DNA of 64,000 bases from Bugula neritina. Lineage: Eukaryota > Bryozoa > Gymnolaemata > Cheilostomatida > Bugulidae. The notes under the pieces are model-generated. The model was given only the letters and a program-made list of their open reading frames with translations, searched no databases and had not been told where the DNA came from. Below, piece after piece: positions 29,771-44,759 of this stretch. The DNA lies in NCBI GenBank assembly GCA_964035545.1, contig CAXIUT010000230.1, positions 868,001-932,000 on the forward strand. Direction: 5' to 3'. Each line of letters opens with the position of its first letter. Positions within the stretch are counted from its first letter, which is position 1. Both the position numbers and the translations under genes were made by a program.

Positions 29771-29966
29771 AGTGCAACATACTGAAATACACTGTGACAC
29801 ACTGAAATACACTGAAACATAATGCAACATACTGCAACACACTGAAATACACCGTAACATATCGAAATACACTGCAACATACTGCAACATACTGAAATAC
29901 ACTGTAACATATTGAATTACACTGCATCATACTGCAACATACTGAAAAACACTGGAACATATTGAT
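29771..29966. repeat. Short linker of decamers
   Basis: Satellite only. It holds ctgaaacataatg units and the catcatactg unit that precedes the 1446-base duplication. No other structure is visible. Confidence 0.8.
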
Positions 29967-31412
29967 ATACACTGCAACTCTTTGAAATATACTGCAACAC
30001 ACTGCAACATACGGCAGCATACCGAAATATACTGCGACACCTTGAAAAATACTGCAACATACTGAAATATACTGCAAGTGGTGCAACATACTGAAATACA
30101 CTGTGACATACTGAAATACACTGCAACATACTGCAAGATACTGAGATACACTGGAACATATTGATATACACTGCAACACATTGAAATATACTGCAACTCA
30201 CTGAACCATATGGCAACATACCGAAATTTACTGCGACACACTGAAAAATACTGCAACATATTGAAATATACTGTAACATACTGCAACATACTAAAATACA
30301 CTGCAACACATTAAAATACACTGCAACATACTGAAACATACTGCAACATACTGAAATATTGTGCGACACAATAAAATATACTGCAACATATTGAAATATA
30401 CTGTAACATACTGCAACATACTAAAATACACTGCAACACATTAAAACATACTGCAACATACTGAAACATATGGCAACATACCGAAATTTACTGCGACACA
30501 CTGAAAAATACTTCAACATACAAATTATACTTCAAGTGGTGCAACATTCTGAAATACAATGTGACACACTGAAATACACTGCAACATACTGCAACACACT
30601 AAAAAATTGTGCGACACATTGAAATAGACTGCAACATATTGAAATATACTGTAACATACTGCAACATACTAAAATACACTGCAACATACTGAAATACATT
30701 GCAACACATTAAAATATACTGCGACATACTGAAACATACTGCAACATGCTGAAATATACTGTAACATACTGAAATACACTATAACATATTGAAATATACT
30801 GCAACATATAGAATTACAGTATAACATACTGAAATATGCTGTAGCATACTGAAATACACTGCAACACACTGAAGTATACTGTAATACACTGAAATGTAAT
30901 GCAACATACTGAATTATACTGCAACATAGTGCAACATACTGAAATACACTGTGACACACTGAAATACAGTGAAACATAATGCAACATACTGCAACATACT
31001 GAAATACACTGTAACATACTGCAACATACTGCAACATACTGAAGTACACCGTAACATATCGAAATACACTGCAACATACTGCAACATACTGAAATGCACC
31101 GGAACATAATGGAATACCCTGCAACACATTGAAATATACTGCAACATACTGAAATGTAATGTAATATACAGAAATGTACTGTAACATACTGAAATATACT
31201 GTAACAGACTGAAATATACTCTAACATACCGAAATACACTGTAACATACTGAAATATACTGCAAGTGGTGCAACATACTGAAATACACTGTGACATACTG
31301 AAATACACTGCAACATACTGCAAGATACTGCAACGTACGGAAATACAGTGTGACTTATTGAATTACACTGCATCATACTGCAACATACTGAGATACACTG
31401 GAACATATTGAT
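29967..31412. repeat. 1446-base tandem duplication, unit 1
   Basis: Bases 29967-31144 match 31413-32590 at an offset of 1446. Four nine-mers lie in the interval, and 1450 minus 4 is 1446. It contains a truncated box A, a full box A at 30470 (with catacaaattatac) and box E at 31096. The expected box D is missing because unit 1 is cut after about 31144. Confidence 0.87.
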
Positions 31413-32591
31413 AAACACTGCAACTCTTTGAAATATACTGCAACACACTGCAACATACGGCAGCATACCAAAATATACTGCGACACCTTGAAAAATACTG
31501 CAACATACTGAAATATACTGCAAGTGGTGCAACATACTGAAATACACTGTGACATACTGAAATACACTGCAACATACTGCAAGATACTGAGATACACTGG
31601 AACATATTGATATACACTGCAACACATTGAAATATACTGCAACACACTGAACCATATGGCAACATACCGAAATTTACTGCGACACACTGAAAAATACTGC
31701 AACATATTGAAATATACTGTAACATACTGCAACATACTAAAATACACTGCAACACATTAAAATATACTGCAACATACTGAAACATACTGCAACATACTGA
31801 AATATTGTGCGACACAATAAAATATACTGCAACATATTGAAATATACTCTAACATACTGCAACATACTAAAATACACTGCAACACATTAAAACATACTGC
31901 AACATACTGAAACATATGGCAACATACCGAAATTTACTGCGACACACTGAAAAATACTTCAACATACAAATTATACTTCAAGTGGTGCAACATTCTGAAA
32001 TACAATGTGACACACTGAAATACACTGCAACATACTGCAACACACTAAAAAATTGTGCGACACATTGAAATAGACTGCAACATATTGAAATATACTGTAA
32101 CATACTGCAACATACTAAAATACACTGCAACATACTGAAATACATTGCAACACATTAAAATATACTGCGACATACTGAAACATACTGCAACATGCTGAAA
32201 TATACTGTAACATACTGAAATACACTATAACATATTGAAATATACTGCAACATATTGAATTACAGTATAACATACTGAAATATGCTGTAGCATACTGAAA
32301 TACACTGCAACACACTGAAGTATACTGTAATACACTGAAATGTAATGCAACATACTGAATTATACTGCAACATAGTGCAACATACTGAAATACACTGTGA
32401 CACACTGAAATACAGTGAAACATAATGCAACATACTGCAACATACTGAAATACACTGTAACATACTGCAACATACTGCAACATACTGAAATACACCGTAA
32501 CATATCGAAATACACTGCAACATACTGCAACATACTGAAATGCACCGGAACATAATGGAATACCCTGCAACACATTGAAATATACTGCAAC
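31413..32591. repeat. 1446-base tandem duplication, unit 2
   Basis: Starts with caactctttg. Box A starts at 31916 and box E at 32542. Just upstream (31371-31412) the sequence is of the ctgagataca/gataaacact type, whereas unit 1 has ctgaaaaaca/gatatacact. The join is therefore chimeric and not a clean copy. Confidence 0.85.
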
Positions 32592-35500
32592 AGACTGAAA
32601 CATACTGCAACATACTGAAATGTAATGTAATATACAGAAATGTACTGTAACATACTGAAATATACTGTAACAGACTGAAATATACTCTAACATACCGAAA
32701 TATACTGCAACATACTGCAACATACTGAATTACACTTGAACATAATGAAATACACTGCAACACATTGAAATATACTGCAACATATCGAAATGAATGGTAA
32801 ACTAGTGTAATATACTGTAACATAATGAAACACACCGGAACATACTGCAAAGTATTAAAGTATAGTGTAACACACTGAAATATACGGCAACATACTGAAA
32901 TATACTGCAACACGTTGAAAAATATTGCAACATACTGAAATATACTGCAACATACTGCAACATACTGAAATACACTGCAACACATTAAAATATACTGCAA
33001 CATACTGAAGCATACTGCAACATACTGAAATACACTGTGACACACTGAAATACACTACAACATACTGCAACATACTGAAATACACTGGAACATATTGAAA
33101 TACACTGCGACACATTGAAACATACTGCAACATACTGAATATACTGCAAGATACCGCAACATACTGAAACAGACTGTGACATACTGAAATACACTGCAAC
33201 ATACTGCAAGATACCGAAACCTACTGAAATACACTGTACCATATTGAAATACACTGCATCATACTGCAACATACTGAATTACACTGGAACATATTGATAT
33301 ACACTGCAACACATTGAAATATACTGCAACACACTGCAACATACAGCAGCATACCGAAATATACTGCGACACCTTGAAAAATACTGCAACATACTGAAAT
33401 ATACTGCAAGTGGTGCAACATACTGAAATACACTGTGACATACTGAATTACACTGCAACATACTGTAAGATACTGCAACGTACGGAAATACAGTGTAACT
33501 TATTGAGTTACACTGCATCATACTGCAACATACTGAGATACACTGGAACATATTGATATACACTGCAACACAATGAAATATACTGCAACACACTGAACCA
33601 TATGGCAACATACCGAAATTTACTGCGACACACTGAAAAATACTGCAACATACGAATTATACTTCAAGTGGTGCAACATACTGAAATACAATGTGACCCA
33701 CTGAAATACACTGCAACATACTGCAACATACTGCAACATACTGAAATATTGTGCGACACATTGAAATATACTGCAACATATTGAAATATACTGTAACATA
33801 CTGCAACATACGGCAGCATACCGAAATATACTGCGACACCTTGAAAAATACTGCAACATACTGAAATATACTGCAAGTGGTGCAACATACTGAAATACAC
33901 TGTGACATACTGAAATACACTGCAACATACTGCAAGATACTGCAACGTACGGAAATACAGTGTGACTTATTGAATTACACTGCATCGTACTGCAACATAC
34001 TAAGATACACTGGAACATATTGATAAACACTGCGACACATTGAAATATACTGCAACACACTGAACCATATGGCAACATACCGAAATTTACTGCGACACAC
34101 TGAAAAATACCGCAACATACGAATTATACTTCAAGTGGTGCAACATTCTGAAATACAATGTGACACACTGAAATACACTGCAACATACTGCAACATACTG
34201 CAACATACTGAAATATTGTGCGACACATTGAAATATACTGAAACATATTGAAATATACTGTAACATACTGCAACATGCTAAAATACACTGCAACATACTG
34301 AAATACATTGCAATACATTAAAATATACTGCGACATACTGAAACATACTGCAACATGCTGGAATATACTGCAATATACTGAAATACACTATAACATATTG
34401 AAATATACTGCAACATACTGAATTACACTCTAACATACTGAAATATGCTGTAGCATACTGAAATACACTGCAACACACTGAAGTATACTGTAATACACTG
34501 AAATGTAATGCAACATACTGAATTATACTGCAACATAGTGCAACATACTGAAATACACTGTGACACACTGAAATACACTGAAACATAATGCAACATACTG
34601 CAACATACTGAAATACACTGTAACATATCGAAATACACTGCAACATACTACAACATACTGCAACACACTGAAATACACCGTAACATATCGAAATACACTG
34701 CAACATACTGCAACATACTGAAATACACTGCAACACATTAAAATATACTGCAACATACTGAAACATACTGCAACATACTGAAATATTGTGCGCCACAATA
34801 AAATATACTGCAACATATTGTAATATACTGTAACATACTGCAACATACTAAAATACACTGCAACACATTAAAATATACTGCAACATACAGAAACATACTG
34901 CAACATACTGAAATACACTGTGACACACTGAAATACACTACAACATACTGCAACATACTGAAATACACTGGAACATATTGAAATACACTGCGACACATTG
35001 AAACATACTGCAACATACTGAAATATACTGCAAGATACCGCAACATACTGAAACAGACTGTGACATACTGAAATACACTGCAACATACTGCAAGATACCG
35101 CAACCTACTGAAATACACTGTACCATATTGAATTACACTGCATCATATTGCAACATACTGAAAAACACTGGAACATATTGATATACACTGCAACTCTTTG
35201 AAATATACTGCAACACACTGCAACATACGGCAGCATACCGAAATATACTGCGACACCTTGAAAAATACTGCAACATACTGAAATATACTGCAAGTGGTGC
35301 AACATACTGAAATACACTGTGACATACTGAAATACACTGCAACATACTGCAAGATACTGAGATACACTGGAACATATTGATATACACTGCAACACATTGA
35401 AATATACTGCAACACACTGAACCATATGGCAACATACCGAAATTTACTGCGACACACTGAAAAATACTGCAACATATTGAAATATACTGTAACATACTGC

Positions 35501-36589
35501 AACATACTAAAATACACTGCAACACATTAAAATATACTGCAACATACTGAAACATACTGCAACATACTGAAATATTGTGCGACACAATAAAATATACTGC
35601 AACATATTGAAATATACTGTAACATACTGCAACATACTAAAATACACTGCAACACATTAAAACATACTGCAACATACTGAAACATATGGCAACATACCGA
35701 AATTTACTGCGACACACTGAAAAATACTTCAACATACAAATTATACTTCAAGTGGTGCAACATTCTGAAATACAATGTGACACACTGAAATACACTGCAA
35801 CATACTGCAACACACTAAAAAATTGTGCGACACATTGAAATAGACTGCAACATATTGAAATATACTGTAACATATTGAATTACAGTATAACATACTGAAA
35901 TATGCTGTAGCATACTGAAATACACTGCAACACACTGAAGTATACTGTAATACACTGAATTGTAATGCAACATACTGAATTATACTGCAACATAGTGCAA
36001 CATACTGAAATACACTGTGACACACTGAAATACAGTGAAACATAATGCAACATACTGCAACATACTGAAACACACTGTAACATATTGAATTACACTGCAT
36101 CATACTGCAACATACTGAAAAACACTGGAACATATTGATATACACAGCAACTCATTGAAATATACTGCAACACACTGCAACATACAGCAGCATACCGAAA
36201 TATACTGCGACACCTTGAAAAATACTGCAACATACTGAAATATACTGCAAGTGGTGCAACATACTGAAATACACTGTGACATACTGAATTACACTGCAAC
36301 ATACTGCAAGATACTGCAACGTACGGAAATACAGTGTAACTTATTGAAATACACTGCATCATACTGCAACATACTGAGATACACTGGAACATATTGATAT
36401 ACACTGCAACACAATGAAATATACTGCAACACACTGAACCATATGGCAACATACCGAAATTTACTGCGACACACTGAAAAATACTGCAACATACGAATTA
36501 TACTTCAAGTGGTGCAACATACTGAAATACAATGTGACCCACTGAAATACACTGCAACATACTGCAACATACTGCAACATACTGAAACA
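32592..36589. repeat. Mosaic segment with box A pair and box D
   Basis: Satellite only. Box D is at 32792, 250 bases after box E; two units are missing relative to the usual 270. A nine-base unit ctgaatata near 33136-33144 is a one-base deletion not seen in sister copies. Box A copies start at 33602, 34069, 35686 and 36443. The 35.1-35.6 kb part resembles 29.9-30.4 and 42.3-42.75 kb. Confidence 0.82.
33602..34145. repeat. Box A pair at 467-base spacing
   Basis: Box A modules start at 33602 and 34069. The second carries ataccgcaac near 34108 and a ctgaaacata unit near 34238, changes not seen in the other pairs. Confidence 0.9.
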
Positions 36590-39212
36590 TACTGCAACAT
36601 ACTGCAACATACTGAAATATTGTGCGACACAATAAAATATACTGCAACATATTGAAATATACTGTAACATACTGCAACATACTAAAATACACTGCAACAC
36701 ATTAAAACATACTGCAACATACTGAAACATATGGCAACATACCGAAATTTACTGCGACACACTGAAAAATACTTCAACATACAAATTATACTTCAAGTGG
36801 TGCAACATTCTGAAATACAATGTGACACACTGAAATACACTGCAACATACTGCAACACACTAAAAAATTGTGCGACACATTGAAATAGACTGCAACATAT
36901 TGAAATATACTGTAACATACTGCAACATACTAAAATACACTGCAACATACTGAAATACATTGCAACACATTAAAATATACTGCGACATACTGAAACATAC
37001 TGCAACATGCTGAAATATACTGTAACATACTGAAATACACTATAACATATTGAAATATACTGCAACATATTGAATTACAGTATAACATACTGAAATATGC
37101 TGTAGCATACTGAAATACACTGCAACACACTGAAGTATACTGTAATACACTGAATTGTAATGCAACATACTGAATTATACTGCAACATAGTGCAACATAC
37201 TGAAATACACTGTGACACACTGAAATACAGTGAAACATAATGCAACATACTGCAACATACTGAAATACACTGTAACATACTGCAACATACTGCAACATAC
37301 TGAAATACACCGTAACATATCGAAATACACTGCAACATACTGCAACATACTGAAATGCACCGGAACATAATGGAATACCCTGCAACACATTGAAATATAC
37401 TGCAACAGACTGAAACATACTGCAACATACTGAAATGTAATATAATATACAGAAATGTACTGTAACATACTGAAATATACTGTAACAGACTGAAATATAC
37501 TCTAACATACCGAAATACACTGTAACATACTGAAATATACTGCAACATACTGCAACATACTGAATTACACCTGAACATAATGAAATACACTGCAACACAT
37601 TGAAATATACTGCAACATATCGAAATAAATGGTAAACTAGTGTAATATACTGTAACATAATGAAACATACCGGAACATACTGCAAAGTATTAAAGTATAG
37701 TGTAACACACTGAAATATACGGCAACATACCGAAATATACTGCAACACGTAGAAAAATATTGCAACATACTGAAATATACTGCAACATACTGCAACATAC
37801 TGAAATACACTGCAACACATTAAAATATACTGCAACATACTGAAACATACTGCAACATACTGAAATATTGTGCGACACAATAAAATATACTGCAACATAT
37901 TGTAATATACTGTAACATACTGCAACATACTAAAATACACTGCAACACATTAAAATATACTGCAACATACAGAAACATACTGCAACATACTGAAATACAC
38001 TGTGACACACTGAAATACACTACAACATACTGCAACATACTGAAATACACTGGAACATATTGAAATACACTGCGACACATTGAAACATACTGCAACATAC
38101 TGAAATATACTGCAAGATACCGCAACATACTGAAACAGACTGTGACATACTGAAATACACTGCAACATACTGCAAGATACCGCAACCTACTGAAATACAC
38201 TGTAACATATTGAAATACACTGCATCATACTGCAACATACTGAATTACACTGGAACATATTGATATACACTGCAACACATTGAAATATACTGCAACACAC
38301 TGAAACATACGGCAATATACCAAAATATACTGCGACACCTTGAAAAATACTGCAACATACGAAATATACTGCAAGTGGTGCAACATACTGAAATACGATG
38401 TGACAGACTGGAATACACTGCAACATACTGCAACATACTGCAACATACTGAAACACACTGTAACATATTGAATTACACTGCATCATACTGCAACATACTG
38501 AAAAACACTGGAACATATTGATATACACAGCAACTCATTGAAATATACTGCAACACACTGCAACATACAGCAGCATACCGAAATATACTGCGACACCTTG
38601 AAAAATACTGCAACATACTGAAATATACTGCAAGTGGTGCAACATACTGAAATACACTGTGACATACTGAATTACACTGCAACATACTGCAAGATACTGC
38701 AAGGTACGGAAATACAGTGTAACTTATTGAAATACACTGCATCATACTGCAACATACTGAGATACACTGGAACATATTGATATACACTGCAACACAATGA
38801 AATATACTGCAACACACTGAACCATATGGCAACATACCGAAATTTACTGCGACACACTGAAAAATACTGCAACATACGAATTATACTTCAAGTGGTGCAA
38901 CATACTGAAATACAATGTGACCCACTGAAATACACTGCAACATACTGCAACATACTGCAACATACTGAAATATTGTGCGACACATTGAAATATACTGCAA
39001 CATATTGAAATATACTGTAACATACTGCAACATACGGCGGCATACCGAAATACACTGCAACACATTGAAATATACTGCAACACACTGAACCATATGGCAA
39101 CATACCGAAATTTACTGCGACACACTGAAAAATACTGCAACATATTAAAATATACTGTAACATACTGCAACATACTAAAATACACTGCAACACATTAAAA
39201 TATACTGCAACA
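36590..39212. repeat. 2623-base higher-order unit, copy 1
   Basis: Bases 36590-39052 match 39213-41675 at an offset of 2623, and much of the block matches again from 42712 at an offset of 6122. Seven nine-mers lie in the interval, and 2630 minus 7 is 2623. It contains box A at 36731 and 38826, box E at 37357 and box D at 37627 (variant aaatggtaaactag). Confidence 0.9.
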
Positions 39213-41675
39213 TACTGAAACATACTGCAACATACTGAAATATTGTGCGACACAATAAAATATACTGCAACATATTGAAATATACTGTAACATACTGCAA
39301 CATACTAAAATACACTGCAACACATTAAAACATACTGCAACATACTGAAACATATGGCAACATACCGAAATTTACTGCGACACACTGAAAAATACTTCAA
39401 CATACAAATTATACTTCAAGTGGTGCAACATTCTGAAATACAATGTGACACACTGAAATACACTGCAACATACTGCAACACACTAAAAAATTGTGCGACA
39501 CATTGAAATAGACTGCAACATATTGAAATATACTGTAACATACTGCAACATACTAAAATACACTGCAACATACTGAAATACATTGCAACACATTAAAATA
39601 TACTGCGACATACTAAAACATACTGCAACATGCTGAAATATACCGTAACATACTGAAATACACTATAACATATTGAAATATACTGCAACATATTGAATTA
39701 CAGTATAACATACTGAAATATGCTGTAGCATACTGAAATACACTGCAACACACTGAAGTATACTGTAATACACTGAAATGTAATGCAACATACTGAATTA
39801 TACTGCAACATAGTGCAACATACTGAAATACACTGTGACACACTGAAATACAGTGAAACATAATGCAACATACTGCAACATACTGAAATACACTGTAACA
39901 TACTGCAACATACTGCAACATACTGAAATACACCGTAACATATCGAAATACACTGCAACATACTGCAACATACTGAAATGCACCGGAACATAATGGAATA
40001 CCCTGCAACACATTGAAATATACTGCAACAGACTGAAACATACTGCAACATACTGAAATGTAATGTAATATACAGAAATGTACTGTAACATACTGAAATA
40101 TACTGTAACAGACTGAAATATACTCTAACATACCGAAATACAGTGTAACATACTGAAATATACTGCAACATACTGCAACATACTGAATTACGCCTGAACA
40201 TAATGAAATACACTGCAACACATTGAAATATACTGCAACATATCGAAATGAATGGTAAACTAGTGTAATATACTGTAACATAATGAAACATACCGGAACA
40301 TACTGCAAAGTATTAAAGTATAGTGTAACACACTGAAATATACGGCAACATACCGAAATATACTGCAACACGTAAAAAAATATTGCAACATACTGAAGTA
40401 TACTGCAACATACTGCAACATACTGAAATACACTGCAACACATTAAAATATACTGCAACATACTGAAACATACTGCAACATACTGAAATATTGTGCGACA
40501 CAATAAAATATACTGCAACATATTGTAATATACTGTAACATACTGCAACATACTGAAATACACTGCAACACATTAAAATATACTGCAACATACAGAAACA
40601 TACTGCAACATACTGAAATACACTGTGACACACTGAAATACACTACAACATACTGCAACATACTGAAATACACTGGAACATATTGAAATACACTGCGACA
40701 CATTGAAACATACTGCAACATACTGAAATATACTGCAAGATACCGCAACATACTGAAACAGACTGTGACATACTGAAATACACTGCAACATACTGCAAGA
40801 TACCGCAACCTACTGAAATACACTGTAACATATTGAAATACACTGCATCATACTGCAACATACTGAATTACACTGGAACATATTGATATACACTGCAACA
40901 CATTGAAATATACTGCAACACACTGAAACATACGGCAATATACCAAAATATACTGCGACACCTTGAAAAATACTGCAACATACGAAATATACCGCAAGTG
41001 GTGCAACATACTGAAATACGATGTGACAGACTAGAATACACTGCAACATACTGCAACATACTGCAACATACTGAAACACACTGTAACATATTGAATTACA
41101 CTGCATCATACTGCAACATACTGAAAAACACTGGAACATATTGATATACACAGCAACTCATTGAAATATACTGCAACACACTGCAACATACAGCAGCATA
41201 CCGAAATATACTGCGACACCTTGAAAAATACTGCAACATACTGAAATATACTGCAAGTGGTGCAACATACTGAAATACACTGTGACATACTGAATTACAC
41301 TGCAACATACTGCAAGATACTGCAACGTACGGAAATACAGTGTAACTTATTGAAATACACTGCATCATACTGCAACATACTGAGATACACTGGAACATAT
41401 TGATATACACTGCAACACAATGAAATATACTGCAACACACTGAACCATATGGCAACATACCGAAATTTACTGTGACACACTGAAAAATACTGCAACATAC
41501 GAATTATACTTCAAGTGGTGCAACATACTGAAATACAATGTGACCCACTGAAATACACTGCAACATACTGCAACATACTGCAACATACTGAAATATTGTG
41601 CGACACATTGAAATATACTGCAACATATTGAAATATACTGTAACATACTGCAACATACGGCGGCATACCGAAATA
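39213..41675. repeat. 2623-base higher-order unit, copy 2
   Basis: Second copy, with box A at 39354 and 41449, box E at 39980 and box D at 40250. Differences from copy 1 include ctgcaaggtacgg near 38698 against ctgcaacgtacgg near 41321, and cgtaaaaaaa near 40371 against cgtagaaaaa near 37748. Confidence 0.9.
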
Positions 41676-41992
41676 TACTGCAACACCTTGAAAAATACTG
41701 CAACATACTGAAATATACTGCAAGTGGTGCAACATACTAACATACACTGTGACATACTGAAATACACTGTCACATACTGCAAGATACTGCAACGTACGGA
41801 AATACAGTGTAACTTATTGAATTGCACTGCATCATACTGCAACATACTGAGATACACTGGAACATATTGATAAACACTGCAACACATTGAAATATACTGC
41901 AACACACTGAACCATATGGCAACATACCGAAATTTACTGCGACACACTGAAAAATACTGCAACATACGAATTATACTTCAAGTGGTGCAACA
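41449..41992. repeat. Box A pair at 467-base spacing
   Basis: Box A modules start at 41449 and 41916. The first has actgtgacac near 41470 where other copies have actgcgacac. This is a C-to-T change at a CpG, and it creates a stop in the + strand frame that is open in most copies. Confidence 0.88.
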
Positions 41993-42711
41993 TTCTGAAA
42001 TACAATGTGACACACTGAAATACACTGCAACATACTGAAGTATACTGTAATACACTGAAATGTAATGGAACATACTGAATTATACTGCAACATAGTGCAA
42101 CATACTGAAATACACTGTGATACACTGAAATACACTGAAACATAATGCAACATACTGTAACATACTGAAATACACTGTAACATATCGAAATACACTGCAA
42201 CATACTACAACATACTGCAACACACTGAAATACACCGTAACATATCGAAATACACTGCAACATACTGCAACATACTGAAATACACTGTAACATATTGAAT
42301 TACACTGCATCATACTGCAACATGCTGAAAAACACTGGAACATATTGATATACACTGCAACTCTTTGAAATATACTGCAACACACTGCAACATACGGCAG
42401 CATACCGAAATATACTGCGACACCTTGAAAAATACTGCAACATACTGAAATATACTGCAAGTGGTGCAACATGCTGAAATACACTGTGACATACTGAAAT
42501 ACACTGCAACATACTGCAAGATACTGAGATACACTGGAACATATTGATATACACTGCAACACATTGAAATATACTGCAACACACTGAACCATATGGCAAC
42601 ATACCGAAATTTACTGCGACACACTGAAAAATACTGCAACATATTGAAATATGCTGTAACATACTGCAACATACTAAAATACACTGCAACACATTAGAAT
42701 ATACTGCAACA
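41676..42711. repeat. Linker segment between 2.5 kb blocks
   Basis: Satellite only. After box A at 41916 the units that follow in related copies (about 400 bases) are missing, and the sequence passes near 42030 straight to ctgaagtata. The 42.3-42.7 kb part resembles 35.1-35.6 kb. Confidence 0.8.
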
Positions 42712-44759
42712 TACTGAAACATACTGCAACATACTGAAATATTGTGCGACACAATAAAATATACTGCAACATATTGAAATATACTGTAACATACTGCAAC
42801 ATACTAAAATACACTGCAACACATTAAAACATACTGCAACATACTGAAACATATGGCAACATACCGAAATTTACTGCGACACACTGAAAAATACTTCAAC
42901 ATACAAATTATACTTCAAGTGGTGCAACATTCTGAAATACAATGTGACACACTGAAATACACTGCAACATACTGCAACACACTAAAAAATTGTGCGACAC
43001 ATTGAAATAGACTGCAACATATTGAAATATACTGTAACATACTGCAACATACTAAAATACACTGCAACATACTGAAATACATTGCAACACATTAAAATAT
43101 ACTGCGACATACTGAAACATACTGCAACATGCTGAAATATACTGTAACATACTGAAATACACTATAACATATTGAAATATACTGCAACATATTGAATTAC
43201 AGTATAACATACTGAAATATGCTGTAGCATACTGAAATACACTGCAACACACTGAAGTATACTGTAATGCACTGAAATGTAATGCAACATACTGAATTAT
43301 ACTGCAACATAGTGCAACATACTGAAATACACTGTGACACACTGAAATACAGTGAAACATAATGCAACATACTGCAACATACTGAAATACACTGTAACAT
43401 ACTGCAACGACCTGCAACATACTGAAATACACCGTAACATATCGAAATACACTGCAACATACTGCAACATACTGAAATGCACCGGAACATAATGGAATAC
43501 CCTGCAACACATTGAAATATACTGCAACAGACTGAAACATACTGCAACATACTGAAATGTAATGTAATATACAGAAATGTACTGTAACATACTGAAATAT
43601 ACTGTAACAGACTGAAATATACTCCAACATACCGAAATACACTGTAACATACTGAAATATACTGCAACATACTGCAACATACTGAATTACACCTACACAT
43701 AATGAAATACACTGCAACACATTGAAATATACTGCAACATATCGAAATGAATGGTAAACTAGTGTAATATACTGTAACATAATGAAACATACCGGAACAT
43801 ACTGCAAAGTATTAAAGTATAGTGTAACACACTGAAATATACGGCAACATACCGAAATATACTGCAACACGTAGAAAAATATTGCAACATACTGAAATAT
43901 ACTGCAACATACTGCAACATACTGAAATACACTGCAACACATTAAAATATACTGCAACATACTGAAACATACTGCAACATACTGAAATATTGTGCGACAC
44001 AATAAAATATACTGCAACATATTGTAATATACTGTAACATACTGCAACATACTAAAATACACTGCAACACATTAAAATATACTGCAACATACAGAAACAT
44101 ACTGCAACATACTGAAATACACTGTGACACACTGAAATACACTACAACATACTGCAACATACTGAAATACACTGGAACATATTGAATTACACTGCGACAC
44201 ATTGAAACATACTGCAACATACTGAAATATACTGCAAGATACCGCAACATACTGAAACAGACTGTGACATACTGAAATACACTGCAACATACTGCAAGAT
44301 ACCGCAACCTACTGAAATACACTGTAACATATTGAAATACACTGCATCACACTGCAACATACTAAATTACACTGGAACATATTGATATACACTGCAACAC
44401 ATTGAAATATACTGCAACACACTGAAACATACGGCAATATACCAAAATATACTGCGACACCTTGAAAAATACTGCAACATACGAAATATACTGCAAGTGG
44501 TGCAACATACTGAAATACGATGTGACAGACTGGAATACACTGCAACATACTGCAACATACTGCAACATACTGAAACACACTGTAACATATTGAATTACAC
44601 TGCATCATACTGCAAGATACTGAAAAACACTGGAACATATTGATATACACAGCAACTCATTGAAATATACTGCAACACACTGCAACATACAGCAGCATAC
44701 CGAAATATACTGCGACACCTTGAAAAATACTGCAACATACTGAAATATACTGCAAGTGG
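42712..44759. repeat. 2.5 kb block, copy 3
   Basis: Matches 36590-38637 at an offset of 6122. It contains box A at 42853, box E at 43479 and box D at 43749. Distinct changes include ctgcaacgac near 43403 and ctacacataa near 43693. Near 44760 two units are missing relative to the sister copies, which shifts the offset to 6102. Confidence 0.87.

Noticed and set aside
36930-37940. 336-codon minus-strand frame, with equivalents at 43052, 47291 and 60945, as a Cys-rich membrane protein gene
   Set aside because: The translated text is only the decamer cycle. All frames of the strand give the same residues, the frame is broken by ordinary unit variants in sister copies (316 codons at 39613, 296 at 17475), and there is no upstream or downstream gene context.
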